From Chryseobacterium pennae (GTDB lineage Bacteria; Bacteroidota; Bacteroidia; Flavobacteriales; Weeksellaceae): DNA of 64,000 nucleotides. The DNA is taken from positions 1 through 64,000 of the forward strand of contig NZ_QNVT01000003.1 of NCBI RefSeq assembly GCF_003385515.1, read 5' to 3'. Under the pieces are notes generated by a model. That model did not search any database, was not told the DNA's origin, and worked only from the letters and a program-made list of their open reading frames with translations. This document shows, one piece after another, positions 26,068-34,720 of the stretch. The first letter of the stretch is position 1. Each line of letters starts with the position of its first letter. The translations under genes were made by a program, and so were the position numbers.

Positions 26068-26487
26068 TTATGCTTTTAAATATCTTGAATAGGCATACCC
26101 TTCCTGACCGTCAGCATTTTTTACTTTCCACCAGTCATCAGAAGTCTGCTCAATTAAAGTTACAGCAGAACCTTTTGCAGCTTTACCTACTACGGCAGCT
26201 TCAGTAGAAGGCTCCTGTCTGATGTTCAGGTTAGAATCTTCTGTAGCAACAGTAAGAGAAGCTCCTGAAGTAAGACCTGCAACCTGTACATCAATATTGA
26301 TATCTGAAGCAGAATAAGTAGAATCAATAGCTCCTAAAGCATTCCAAACTGCGTCTTTTGCAGCTGTATTGGAAGCATCTCCGGAAACATATAAAATTCC
26401 ATCCTGTTCCTGAACCTGTAAGTTTGAAATCCCGGCAGACTGAGCTGCTGAAACTACGCTTGAATATTTATCTTGTAATGTACTCAT
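26068..26487 (-). CDS. BON-like plus SH3-domain protein
   Basis: The 139-residue protein has an N-terminal BON-like domain (residues about 1-68: VQEQDGILYVSGDASNTAAKDAVW) and a C-terminal SH3b domain (about 75-139: LNIRQEPSTEAAVVGKAAKG, DDWWKVKNADGQEGYAYSRY). There is no signal peptide, so it appears cytosolic. The layout recalls E. coli Kbp (BON plus LysM) with SH3 in place of LysM. It is the second gene of an operon with a two-BON lipoprotein, 10 bases downstream. The role is probably in envelope stress or ion binding, by analogy only. Confidence 0.78.
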   Translation of the reverse strand: MSTLQDKYSSVVSAAQSAGISNLQVQEQDGILYVSGDASNTAAKDAVWNALGAIDSTYSASDINIDVQVAGLTSGASLTVATEDSNLNIRQEPSTEAAVVGKAAKGSAVTLIEQTSDDWWKVKNADGQEGYAYSRYLKA

Positions 26488-26497
26488 CTTAATTTAA

Positions 26498-26986
26498 TTA
26501 TTTTACTGTGTAGTTAAACTTAACTTTACCAACTTTTAAAGCGTCAACAGACTGCTTGATTTTTTTAGCTTGTTCCTGAGAAACGTTTCCTGTAAGGGTA
26601 AGCTCGTTGTTGATAACTTCAACTTTTACTGTAGGGAAATCTTTTACTGCATCCTGAACTTTTTTCTGAACTACAGGATCTACAGCAGATTTAGTTTCAA
26701 CAGGTGCCGGAGCTGGAGTTACTTCAACTTTAGACATATCCATTACTTCTTTTACTCCTTTAATTGCTTTTAATTGTGCAATCATAGCGTCTTTAGACTG
26801 TTGGTCTGCGAAAGTTCCGCTTAAGTGAGCCACGCCTTCTTTTACTTCAACGGAAGCATTGGGATTAGAAGTTACCACAGTTGTAGCCTGAGTCTGAAGT
26901 TCGGCATCAGAAACTTTTTTCTTACAAGAAACTGCCCCGAAAGATACAGCTACAGCTAATGCAGCCATTGCGATAGTTTTTTTCAT
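26498..26986 (-). CDS. Lipoprotein with two BON domains
   Basis: The 162-residue protein has a lipoprotein signal (SFGAVSCKKK, Cys near 21). Two BON domains follow: residues about 28-85 (VEVKEGVAHLSGTFADQQSK) and 103-162 (VKVEVINNELTLTGNVSQEQ), joined by a Pro/Ala/Val linker. BON domains bind membranes or phospholipid, and OsmY and DolP use two of them. This protein is therefore probably attached to the outer membrane with an envelope-integrity role. It is the first gene of the operon and is preceded by a clear TAnnTTTG promoter. Confidence 0.85.
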   Translation of the reverse strand: MKKTIAMAALAVAVSFGAVSCKKKVSDAELQTQATTVVTSNPNASVEVKEGVAHLSGTFADQQSKDAMIAQLKAIKGVKEVMDMSKVEVTPAPAPVETKSAVDPVVQKKVQDAVKDFPTVKVEVINNELTLTGNVSQEQAKKIKQSVDALKVGKVKFNYTVK

Positions 26987-27016
26987 ATTGTATATTTATT
27001 AATGTTGTTATACAAT

Positions 27017-27024
27017 CAAATGTA
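27017..27024 (-). promoter_or_regulatory. -7 element of the BON operon
   Basis: On the minus strand this reads TACATTTG, a perfect match, with a TTG 16 bases further upstream as -33 candidate. It lies 31 bases before the ATG at 26986. Confidence 0.65.
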
Positions 27025-27179
27025 ATAATAAAATTTGTACCAAAAGAATAAAAATTCAATAAATGTTTCTTAAATTTTTTACAATATTTTATGAACCAGC
27101 GTTTTAATTTTTATGTTTCGAAAACTTAATATGGCCTTAAGGTGATGAGAATAAAATATTCTGCCAATTCAAAAACCAT

Positions 27180-27187
27180 TATATTTG
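27180..27187 (+). promoter_or_regulatory. -7 element of the dicarboxylate symporter gene
   Basis: A perfect TATATTTG lies 20 bases before the ATG at 27207. Confidence 0.6.
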
Positions 27188-27206
27188 CGCAAATTGAACT
27201 ATATAT

Positions 27207-28457
27207 ATGAAAGGACAGAATAAACTTTTTATAGCAATTATCATCGCGCTTATCCTGGGAGTAGGAATTGGAGGACTTGTACATGTAAAGTATCCGGAAA
27301 GCGCAGAACCTTTTTCCAAGAATATAAAATTATTGGGAACGGTTTTCATCAGACTGGTACAGATGATTATTGCACCTTTGGTATTTACTACACTTGTGGT
27401 AGGAATTGCTAAAATGAGTGACATCAAAATGATCGGAAGAGTAGGAACAAAAGCAATGCTTTGGTTTATTTCCGCTTCTTTGGTTTCCCTTTTTATCGGG
27501 TTGATACTTGTTAACTGGCTGGAGCCGGGACATGTAACCAAACTACCCGTTCAGGACGTTGCTTCAGCAGAAGATCTTTTGAAAAGCAGTAAAAGTTTTT
27601 CATTAGAAGATTTTGTAAAGCATATGATTCCTAAAAGTTTATTTGAAGCCTTTGCAACCAATGAAGTATTACAGATTGTAGTATTTGCGATTATGTTCGG
27701 AGTTGCTTTAGCTAATTTAGGAGAAGAATACTCTAAACCGGTAGTAAAGCTTTTTGATATCATGGCTCATGGTATCCTTAAAATGGTAGGATACATCATG
27801 TGGTTTGCTCCTCTGGGAGTATTGGGAGCTATTGCTGCTGTGGTAGCTACCAATGGTTTTGAAATCTTTAAAGTATATGCGATCTACCTGAGAGACTTCT
27901 TCTTTGCATTGGGTATACTTTGGCTGGTTCTTTTATTGGTAGGATATTTTATCTTAGGAAACAGACTGTTTGATTTATTAAAGAGAATTAAAGAACCATT
28001 ATTGATTGCCTTCTCTACAACCAGTTCAGAAGCCGTATTCCCGAAATTGGTAGAAGAACTTGAGAAATTCGGGTGTAACAGCAGAGTAGTATCTTTCATT
28101 CTTCCTTTAGGATATTCCTTTAATCTGGATGGTAGTATGATGTATATGACATTTGCTTCGATTTTTATTGCTCAGATTTACGGAGTAGAGATGACCATCG
28201 GACAACAGATTACCATGCTTTTAGTACTGATGCTTACTTCAAAAGGAATTGCAGGAGTACCGAGAGCTTCCTTGGTAATTATTGTTGCGACCTGTTCAAT
28301 GTTCGGAATTCCACCGGAAGGAATTGCATTGATCTTACCAATTGACCACTTCTGTGATATGGGAAGAAGTATGACAAACGTATTAGGAAATACATTGGCT
28401 ACATCAGCAGTATCGAAATGGGAAGGGCAGCTAACCGAACCTTTAGACAAAATTTAA
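27207..28457 (+). CDS. Dicarboxylate/amino acid:cation symporter (DAACS family)
   Basis: The 416-residue inner-membrane carrier is of the GltP/GltT/DctA type. It has the serine-containing re-entrant loop FSTTSSEAVFP, the NLDGSMMYMTFAS cation/substrate motif (NMDGT equivalent) and the C-terminal DHFCDMGRSMTNVLGN with substrate-binding Asp/Arg/Asn. Family members import glutamate, aspartate or C4-dicarboxylates with Na+ or H+. The Arg in MGRSMTNV favours acidic substrates, but the exact one cannot be fixed. The PhyH-type gene starts 3 bases after its stop, forming an operon. Confidence 0.92.
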   Translation: MKGQNKLFIAIIIALILGVGIGGLVHVKYPESAEPFSKNIKLLGTVFIRLVQMIIAPLVFTTLVVGIAKMSDIKMIGRVGTKAMLWFISASLVSLFIGLILVNWLEPGHVTKLPVQDVASAEDLLKSSKSFSLEDFVKHMIPKSLFEAFATNEVLQIVVFAIMFGVALANLGEEYSKPVVKLFDIMAHGILKMVGYIMWFAPLGVLGAIAAVVATNGFEIFKVYAIYLRDFFFALGILWLVLLLVGYFILGNRLFDLLKRIKEPLLIAFSTTSSEAVFPKLVEELEKFGCNSRVVSFILPLGYSFNLDGSMMYMTFASIFIAQIYGVEMTIGQQITMLLVLMLTSKGIAGVPRASLVIIVATCSMFGIPPEGIALILPIDHFCDMGRSMTNVLGNTLATSAVSKWEGQLTEPLDKI

Positions 28458-28460
28458 ATA

Positions 28461-29183
28461 ATGAGTTTAATAAACTTATCATCATATAAAAGCCATATTG
28501 AAAAATATGGCTTTTCAGTTATTAATGAAGTATTTTCTGATGCAGAGGTTGCTCAGATTATTCATGTTCTGGACAATATAGATACTTCAAAAGAGAACTT
28601 CAGGAAATCAGAAGACTTATTTGCAATAAGACAGTTTTTAAAAGAAATTCCGGAAGTTAAAAACCTTATCTTTAATGAGAATATCAGGGAAATCATCAAT
28701 GAAATTTTTGGTAAAAAATATTTTGTAGTGAAAAGTATCTATTTTGATAAGCCGGAAACCTCTAACTGGTATGTTGCTTATCATCAGGATCTCACCATTT
28801 CTGTGGATAAAAAACTGGAATTGTCTGGTTTTGGTCCATGGACCACAAAGCAAAATCAGTTTGCTGTACAGCCGCCATTGGATATTTTGGAGAACATTTA
28901 TACAATAAGAATCCATCTGGATGAGACAGATAAACATAATGGTGCTTTAAAAGTGGTTCCTGAATCTCATGCTAAAGGAATTTACAGGCCGGAAACGATA
29001 GACTGGAATGTGGAAACCGAAGAAATCTGTAAAGTAGAAAAAGGAGGCGTGATGCTTATGAAACCTCTTACTCTTCATGGATCAAACAGAACTACCAATG
29101 GAAAGAAAAGAAGAGTTATTCATATAGAATTTTCTGACATGGAGCTCCCGGAAGTCCTGCAATGGGCAGAAAGAATGAATTAA
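28461..29183 (+). CDS. Phytanoyl-CoA dioxygenase (PhyH)-family oxygenase
   Basis: The 240-residue Fe(II)/2-oxoglutarate oxygenase has metal ligands in YHQDL (His108, Asp110) and a second His in LHGSNRTTNGKKRRVIHIEF, where the Arg pair binds 2-oxoglutarate. Family members hydroxylate phytanoyl-CoA, ectoine, amino acids and antibiotics. The start lies 3 bases after the symporter gene, so transport and oxidation of the same small acid is an attractive idea. That is inference only. No signal peptide is present. Confidence 0.85.
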   Translation: MSLINLSSYKSHIEKYGFSVINEVFSDAEVAQIIHVLDNIDTSKENFRKSEDLFAIRQFLKEIPEVKNLIFNENIREIINEIFGKKYFVVKSIYFDKPETSNWYVAYHQDLTISVDKKLELSGFGPWTTKQNQFAVQPPLDILENIYTIRIHLDETDKHNGALKVVPESHAKGIYRPETIDWNVETEEICKVEKGGVMLMKPLTLHGSNRTTNGKKRRVIHIEFSDMELPEVLQWAERMN

Positions 29184-29514
29184 GATATTATATAGACTTG
29201 TTATTTTGCAAATAGTGAAGAGTCTAAATTTGAATTGGAGATAAGATTGTCTGTTAATAACTCCTAAGGTGTTATTTTAACGAAATGTTCGCTAAGGCTT
29301 TTATTTAAAAAACAAAAATTATGTTCGCAAAAGCGTTACACTTAGCAGAGCCCACTTATTGTGTACATAGCTGAATGAAATGCCCTTGCGAACGAAAATA
29401 TATTCACAACGTTTTATAATTCCTTTGCGTATTCCTAGCGTTGAAATAAAAAAAATATTAATCTTAAGCCTATTGCAGACATTTGGTCTGTGTTCAGATA
29501 TGTTGCCTGGTTTA
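29184..29514. other. Intergenic region with inverted repeat GTTCGCAA/TTGCGAAC
   Basis: This 331-base stretch has no convincing gene. It contains GTTCGCAA at 29323-29330 mirrored by TTGCGAAC at 29386-29393. Related fragments are GTTCGCTAAGGC near 29288 and CCTTTGCG...CTAGCGTT near 29422-29442. It looks like a decayed intergenic repeat. An apparent plus frame across its end overlaps the next gene's coding strand and is not believed. Confidence 0.45.
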
Positions 29515-30291
29515 TTAGTACCAGAAATTAGAGATTACTTCTTTGCCAGGACTATTGATGTTCTGTTTATTGTAGAAGAGAAGTAATAGATATTCTTCTT
29601 TCTCCGAAGTGTTGTTATACATTGGAGCGTTAACGGTCATGTTTTTTTTCATGATTCCTTCAATAGTTTTGTCTTTACTGCCAAAGCCTATAACTGGTGA
29701 AATTTCTTTAATCTTGAAAATGTTATTGATTTTTACCCTATATATAGCAAATGGTTGTTTGGGACTGAAATTATTGATTTTTGAGAGTTCTGATTTAGGA
29801 TTGCTTCCCTGTTTTTGATCATGATAATAAGAAAATTGAGAGCTTTTAAATTTTAGTTTATTTGTCTCTAAATAAGAAAAAGCTTTGCTTAACACCTCAA
29901 GTTGATCCTCCTCATCTTTTGTAGGTTGTACATTTAATCTGGACATGGCGGAACAGTACGAAACAGTGTAGATGTTGTCAGAATTATTCAATAGAACTAG
30001 ATATCTTTCGTTAGGAACTACATCTCTTTCACATCCTGCTGAATATGATTTCCCAATCTGTCCTCTCACATTTAATGTGGTAAACTTTGTTCCTTTATAT
30101 ATTTTTTCAAATTCTACATCAGCTTTATAGGTTCTTTGATCAGGATTATCCTCATACACTTTTAAGATTTTTATAACCCCGACTACATTAGCTTCTAAAT
30201 AGTTTTCAGCTAAAGTACCCTTCATACAGCTGCATGCTGATATCTTTAAAATACCTAATAGTAAGCACAGAAATAGTGATAATTTTTTCAT
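29515..30291 (-). CDS. Secreted TIMP/NTR-like protein
   Basis: The 258-residue exported protein has a signal peptide ending in KISA, so the mature chain begins CSCMKG. A mature N-terminal Cys-x-Cys followed by an OB-fold-like pattern (VVGVIKILKVYED, YKADVEFEKIYKGTKFTTLNV, AGCERDVVPNERYLVLL) is typical of tissue-inhibitor-of-metalloproteinase/NTR domains. The C-terminal 110 residues are unassigned. In animals such domains inhibit metalloproteases; bacterial versions are uncharacterised. It lies 14 bases downstream of the hexosaminidase-tail protein gene and is probably cotranscribed. Confidence 0.65.
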   Translation of the reverse strand: MKKLSLFLCLLLGILKISACSCMKGTLAENYLEANVVGVIKILKVYEDNPDQRTYKADVEFEKIYKGTKFTTLNVRGQIGKSYSAGCERDVVPNERYLVLLNNSDNIYTVSYCSAMSRLNVQPTKDEEDQLEVLSKAFSYLETNKLKFKSSQFSYYHDQKQGSNPKSELSKINNFSPKQPFAIYRVKINNIFKIKEISPVIGFGSKDKTIEGIMKKNMTVNAPMYNNTSEKEEYLLLLFYNKQNINSPGKEVISNFWY

Positions 30292-30305
30292 GGGTATAAT
30301 AGTTT

Positions 30306-31142
30306 TTATTTGATAGAAATTTCATCAACAAAAATATACGTTTCACCCCCGGTTTTCTGATGCCATCCGGGAATTTTTCCGGAATAATAAGCCTTTACTT
30401 TAAGATATCTTGCTTCAGTAGGAAGAATTTCAGTGGTAAAGTCTTTGGTATGAACTTTTTCATCTTTAGGATCAATATCATTGTTGATGGTATCCAGGAG
30501 AATAAAATCTTTAGCATTCATAGAGGCATAATATTCCACTTTTTTAGGCATAAGGATCAATGCTTTGTTATCCTGAAGGTAGGTGGAGGATATTTGAGTG
30601 AGTTGCTGAGGTGACTGAAAATCGATGATAGCTTCAAAATTCTGTCCCAGATATCCCTGCCAGTCTCCTTTTTTCCAGTCTATATCACCTCTGATCCCAT
30701 CGATTAAAGCAAATTTTCCTGTAGCTGTATATTGAGGATCGACTTTTGAAAGGGGAGTTACTTCCCAATAATTAGGTCTTCTGTTGAAATTTGCTGTGAC
30801 TATTGGACTCTTTTCTCTTTTTCTTTCTGCATAGGCCTGAACCTGTGTAGTTCTGCTGATGGTGAAAGGCTTCTTGTAAGTTGTGAATTTCTTTTTTTTG
30901 TTGACATCATTGGCATCAATGGTCATATAATAGATTTTATCCCCGGGACTCTGTGGAGTAACCTCAACTCTGGTAGAAAAATCAAAGAGTCTGTCTGCTT
31001 TAATAACCGGAGAAGCAATATCCTCTTGAAAAGAAGAGATATGATCTTTAGTTTCTGCTGAAGGATTAGTTTGCTGAGAAGAATTTTGTGCATTAATAAT
31101 TTGAGTCATCAATAAAGACAATGCAAGCAGCCCTTTTTTCAT
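30306..31142 (-). CDS. Secreted protein resembling the C-terminal domains of beta-hexosaminidase
   Basis: The 278-residue protein has a signal peptide (LLMTQIINAQ). Residues about 50-120 (LFDFSTRVEVTPQSPGDKIYYM, TISRTTQVQAYAER) match the chitobiase/hexosaminidase C-terminal beta-sandwich. Residues about 140-278 (LIDGIRGDIDWKKGDWQGYLG, FEAIIDF, TEARYLKVKAYYSG) match an F5/8 type C carbohydrate-binding module. In GH20 enzymes these follow the catalytic barrel, which is entirely absent here. It may be a stand-alone glycan-binding protein or the remnant of a split enzyme. Confidence 0.7.
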   Translation of the reverse strand: MKKGLLALSLLMTQIINAQNSSQQTNPSAETKDHISSFQEDIASPVIKADRLFDFSTRVEVTPQSPGDKIYYMTIDANDVNKKKKFTTYKKPFTISRTTQVQAYAERKREKSPIVTANFNRRPNYWEVTPLSKVDPQYTATGKFALIDGIRGDIDWKKGDWQGYLGQNFEAIIDFQSPQQLTQISSTYLQDNKALILMPKKVEYYASMNAKDFILLDTINNDIDPKDEKVHTKDFTTEILPTEARYLKVKAYYSGKIPGWHQKTGGETYIFVDEISIK

Positions 31143-31220
31143 GTTTTGATATTATGAACGGGTATAAATCAAGTACAGTACCAAATATGAGAAAAGAGGG
31201 TGTAAAATTGAGAAAGAGGG

Positions 31221-31556
31221 AGAGGGAAGCTAGGGAGAGGGAAGTTGGAGGTACTGTCAGGTTAGTAATAACTTGCAGTTTATTGATTGATAAGTTTTGA
31301 AAGAAAAGTGGGTTGAAAGCTGGGGAGAGGGAAGTTGGAGGTGCTTTTAGGCTATGAATAACTTATAGTTTATTGATGTAAGTTTTGAGAAAGAGTGGGC
31401 TGGAAGCTGGGAGAGGGAAGCTGAAAGTATTTTCAAGTAAGAGATAGCTTGTAGCCTGTTGATTATAATTAATAAGCTTAAAAAATCTTATTAAAAAAAT
31501 GTCATTTGTAGTTGGGCTTCAATAACTTCCCACTTCCAGCCTCCAGCTTCCTTTCC
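31221..31556. repeat. R5 element, copy 2, with internal ~88-bp triplication
   Basis: Three imperfect tandem units begin at about 31226, 31316 and 31403, each GAA(A)GCTxGGGAGAGGGAAG followed by about 60 AT-rich bases including CTTxxAGTTTATTGAT. A right arm (CTTCCAGCCTCCAGCTTCC, near 31534-31552) complements the G-rich units. The element fills most of the 31143-31619 gap. No coding frame is present. Confidence 0.7.
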
Positions 31557-31619
31557 TCTTAACATGTAATAAAATTCAATTCCCAATTGTCTTATATAAA
31601 ACCATGATTATCAAATTAC

Positions 31620-33962
31620 ATGAAGAAGATTTTACTTTCAGCAGTTGTTCTGCTACCGGCAGCTCTTTTTTCTCAGACTATAACAGGGAAGATTACACAA
31701 ACCGGAAAAGCTGCTTCCTATATTGAAGTGATAGCTATAAAGGATCAGAAAAAGCAGACCGCTATTTCTGATGAAAAAGGAAATTACACTCTGAAGCTTT
31801 CTGAAGACGGAAATTACACTATAAAACTTATTCAGGATGGAAATGAAGTTTCGAATGCATCTGTAACGGTAAAAGGAGATGTGAAGCAAGATTTTTTTAT
31901 TGATGAGAAAAAAGAAAAGCAGATTGAAGGAGTAACACTCACCGCCAGAAAAAAGCTGATTGGAAGAAAAGCAGACAGGCTGGTTTTTAATGTGGCGAGT
32001 TCAGTTGCTTCTCAGGGAATGGATGGTGCAGATGCACTAGCTACAACACCATTGGTAAAGGTTGATGAGAATGCAGGGATTTCCATTGCCGGGAAAAGTA
32101 GTGTATCAGTAATGATTAATGAACGAATTCTGAACTTGTCTTCAGCCGAACTTGTGACCTATCTTAAAAGTCTCAGATCAGAAAATATAGAAAAAATTGA
32201 GGTGATTACAGCGCCGCCTGCAAAATATGAAGCTCAGGGAAACAGTGGTCTTATCAATATCGTTTTAAAGAAAAATCAGAATCTTGGATGGAATGGAAGT
32301 TTTACTACAGGATTTCAGCAGCAGACTTATTCAGGATTTTCAAACAGTGCAACCATTAATTATCAGAATGAAAAGTTGCGTTCTTCATTAAAATTAAGAC
32401 AAAGTAAATACCAAAAACATTCTTTTGAGAATTATAGAATGACAGGGACAGAGGGACTTAAAAGTCATGATGACAGAAAAGATTTTGGAGATGGATTAGG
32501 AGCCAATCTGAGTATTGATTATCAGTTAGGAAAGAAGTCCAATATAGGGTTTATCTATGATTATGGAGTGGGGCACTCTAATATGGATATCGAAAACACA
32601 TCAGATTATTTTCAAAATGATAATTATACCAATACACTCTCTACTTATGCTGAACATAGAGGAAAATCTACCCAGCAGACAATAAGTGCCTATTATGATG
32701 TTAAGTTTGGGAAACAGGATAATAAACTAAGTATTACAGGGAACTATTTCTCCAATATTCCCAAGACTATCATTGATTTTACGACAATAGAAAATTCCGG
32801 AGATCAGTTTATTGTAAAATCACCATCAGTGGTAGATTATAAAATTTATTCCGGGCAGGCAGATCTTACTTTACCTTATGAGTTTGCTAAAGCAGAAGCT
32901 GGGATCAAGTTCACCAATTTTGATAACAATTCAAGTATTTTCTACCAGAATCTGGAGGATGGAAATTATGTGACTGATGTTTTGAAGAGCAATGAGTTTA
33001 AGTACAATGAGAAAAACTATGCTGCTTATTTCAGCCTTGAAAAATCCTTTAATGAAAAATGGTCAGCAAAATTGGGACTTCGGTATGAATATTCTACAGT
33101 CAATGGAAACTCTCTGACTTCCGGTCAGCAGTCAGAAAGTTCTTATGGTAAATTTTTTCCAACCGCTTATATAAGCTATAAAGGTGATGAAAATAACACA
33201 TTCAGCGTGAATTATTCGAAAAGGATCAACAGACCTGGCTTCCGTGCAATCAATCCTTATCGTTGGTATATCAATATTAATTCTTATTTCACAGGGAATC
33301 CTTTTTTGCAGCCCTCTGTTAATCACAATTTTGAATTTTCTCATGTGTATAAGGGGAAACTGTCAACCACACTTTATTTTCAGAAAACGCTGGATGGGTT
33401 TGGGCAATTGGCAAGTCTTTCAGGGGAAAGCAGGACAAGTACTTTTTTTAATTACTATACTCAAAACAGTATAGGAGCTACCGTAAACTATTCTGATACA
33501 TTTTTCAAACGTTGGGAAGCTAATTACTCTGCGGATTTATCTTATACGGATATGAATGTTTTTACAACAGATGCATCTTCTAAAAAAGGATATAGCTATG
33601 ATTTTGATTTTCAGAATAACCTCTCGTTGAATCAAGGGAAAACCGTTCAGCTGATTTTAAACTATTGGCTCCGCCTTCCTTCCAACTCTGGAAATATTCG
33701 TTGGGATTTTGTAGGGAATTTTACTACGGGGGTAAAAATGAATCTGATGGATAAAAACTTGCAGATTAATGTGATTGTTTCAGATATTTTTAAACAGTCA
33801 AGAAGTAAAGGAGAGATTTACTATACCACAGGATCTCATTATTTCAATAATTATTATGATGCCAGAAGACTTACTGTATCGGCAACTTATACTTTCGGAA
33901 ATAAAAAAGTAAAAGGGGCAAATCGTAATATAAATTTTGATGAAAAAAATAGAGCGAATTAA
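31620..33962 (+). CDS. Outer-membrane beta-barrel family protein (TonB-receptor-like)
   Basis: The 780-residue protein has a signal peptide (LLPAALFSQ) and a carboxypeptidase-regulatory-like N-terminal domain (GKITQTGKAASYIEVIAIKD). A plug with VMINERILNLSSAELVTYL and IEVITAPPAKYEAQGNSGLINIVLKK precedes a long beta-barrel. It belongs to the same OMP_b-brl_3/TonB-receptor-like group as 23290-25992 but is shorter. The chain ends in a basic, Asn-rich tail (KGANRNINFDEKNRAN) rather than the usual aromatic residue, which is slightly unusual for a barrel. The ligand is unknown. An R5 repeat begins immediately after its stop codon. Confidence 0.82.
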   Translation: MKKILLSAVVLLPAALFSQTITGKITQTGKAASYIEVIAIKDQKKQTAISDEKGNYTLKLSEDGNYTIKLIQDGNEVSNASVTVKGDVKQDFFIDEKKEKQIEGVTLTARKKLIGRKADRLVFNVASSVASQGMDGADALATTPLVKVDENAGISIAGKSSVSVMINERILNLSSAELVTYLKSLRSENIEKIEVITAPPAKYEAQGNSGLINIVLKKNQNLGWNGSFTTGFQQQTYSGFSNSATINYQNEKLRSSLKLRQSKYQKHSFENYRMTGTEGLKSHDDRKDFGDGLGANLSIDYQLGKKSNIGFIYDYGVGHSNMDIENTSDYFQNDNYTNTLSTYAEHRGKSTQQTISAYYDVKFGKQDNKLSITGNYFSNIPKTIIDFTTIENSGDQFIVKSPSVVDYKIYSGQADLTLPYEFAKAEAGIKFTNFDNNSSIFYQNLEDGNYVTDVLKSNEFKYNEKNYAAYFSLEKSFNEKWSAKLGLRYEYSTVNGNSLTSGQQSESSYGKFFPTAYISYKGDENNTFSVNYSKRINRPGFRAINPYRWYININSYFTGNPFLQPSVNHNFEFSHVYKGKLSTTLYFQKTLDGFGQLASLSGESRTSTFFNYYTQNSIGATVNYSDTFFKRWEANYSADLSYTDMNVFTTDASSKKGYSYDFDFQNNLSLNQGKTVQLILNYWLRLPSNSGNIRWDFVGNFTTGVKMNLMDKNLQINVIVSDIFKQSRSKGEIYYTTGSHYFNNYYDARRLTVSATYTFGNKKVKGANRNINFDEKNRAN

Positions 33963-34110
33963 GGCTGGAAGCGGGATGATGGAAGTAGGAAGTACTTTTT
34001 CTTTTACGATGGCTGATGAACATTTTTATTAAAGGTTGATATTCAGTTAAACAAAATTTCAGTCGTTAATAAACTATTATAACTTCCAGCCTCCCTCTTC
34101 CAGCTTCCCT
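33963..34110. repeat. MITE-like palindromic repeat R5, copy 3
   Basis: The left arm GGCTGGAAGCGGGATGATGG starts on the base after the barrel gene's stop. The right arm AACTTCCAGCCTCCCTCTTC ends 5 bases before the stop of the convergent gene. The long imperfect hairpin sits exactly between two 3' ends and may act as their terminator. Confidence 0.7.
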
Positions 34111-34115
34111 GCAAT

Positions 34116-34571
34116 TCAAACCTCACCTTCAAATAAAGTATTAAGATATTCCTCCTTATCACTTTCACTTTTTTCTGTTCCCAGATATTTTTTCCATGCC
34201 TGGGACTCATGGTAAACAATGCCCATTTCCCAGACACAGTAAGTAGGATGATGGGTTTTATTTCTGTCCCAGATCTCAAATTTTCCGGTTCCGTTGTAAT
34301 AGACGCTTTCCCATAATTCGTTTTCACTTCGCCAGGTACAGACGAGAAGAAGGTAATTTTCTCCACATCGATGCATAATCACAAATCCGAGATCTTCGAT
34401 ATTCTGAAAATTTTCATTGGCGTTTTCAATACACGTTTTAGCATTTTGGATATCCTGTGAGGAAACTTCAGCAGGATCTTCAGCCAGATCATACCATTTG
34501 AATCTTGTTTTTCCTACAGTGAAGATTTCTTTGGGTAATGCATATTTAGATGGGTAAGCAGTGGTTTCCAT
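34116..34571 (-). CDS. Conserved hypothetical protein
   Basis: This 151-residue cytosolic protein has no signal peptide. It contains LLLVCTWRSENELWESVYY, then HHPTYCVWEMGIVYHESQAW and a C-terminal helix with KYLGTEKSESDKEEYL. This CTWR...E.W...HPTxCVWEM.vv.HE..AW pattern recurs, as far as I recall, in uncharacterised proteins of several phyla. The conserved Trp, Cys and His suggest a defined fold, but no function is known. It stands alone next to mrp on the opposite strand. Confidence 0.7.
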   Translation of the reverse strand: METTAYPSKYALPKEIFTVGKTRFKWYDLAEDPAEVSSQDIQNAKTCIENANENFQNIEDLGFVIMHRCGENYLLLVCTWRSENELWESVYYNGTGKFEIWDRNKTHHPTYCVWEMGIVYHESQAWKKYLGTEKSESDKEEYLNTLFEGEV

Positions 34572-34694
34572 AGATTTTGTTTTGGTGAGGGTGATTCTTC
34601 ATGATGAAAAAAGAGGATAAACAAAATTTTTAACGATCTGATTTATCACCTGATATTATAGATTTTATTGATTCTAAATTACCGAAAAAAAACG

Positions 34695-34702
34695 TAAATT
34701 TG
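34695..34702 (+). promoter_or_regulatory. -7 element of mrp
   Basis: A perfect TAAATTTG lies 19 bases before the ATG at 34721. Confidence 0.6.
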
Positions 34703-34720
34703 TAAACAATTTATATTTAT

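Noticed and set aside
29380..29586. 68-aa plus-strand frame in the 29.2-29.5 kb gap
   Set aside because: It overlaps the end of the TIMP-like gene on the other strand and has no signal, motif or start context.
31226..31480. Tandem units considered as a CRISPR array
   Set aside because: Units are about 88 bases and imperfect along their whole length, with no unique spacers and no cas genes.
34043..34366. 107-aa minus frame overlapping the hypothetical gene at 34116
   Set aside because: It is an alternative frame of the same strand, and its end runs into repeat R5; the 151-aa frame has the conserved-looking sequence.
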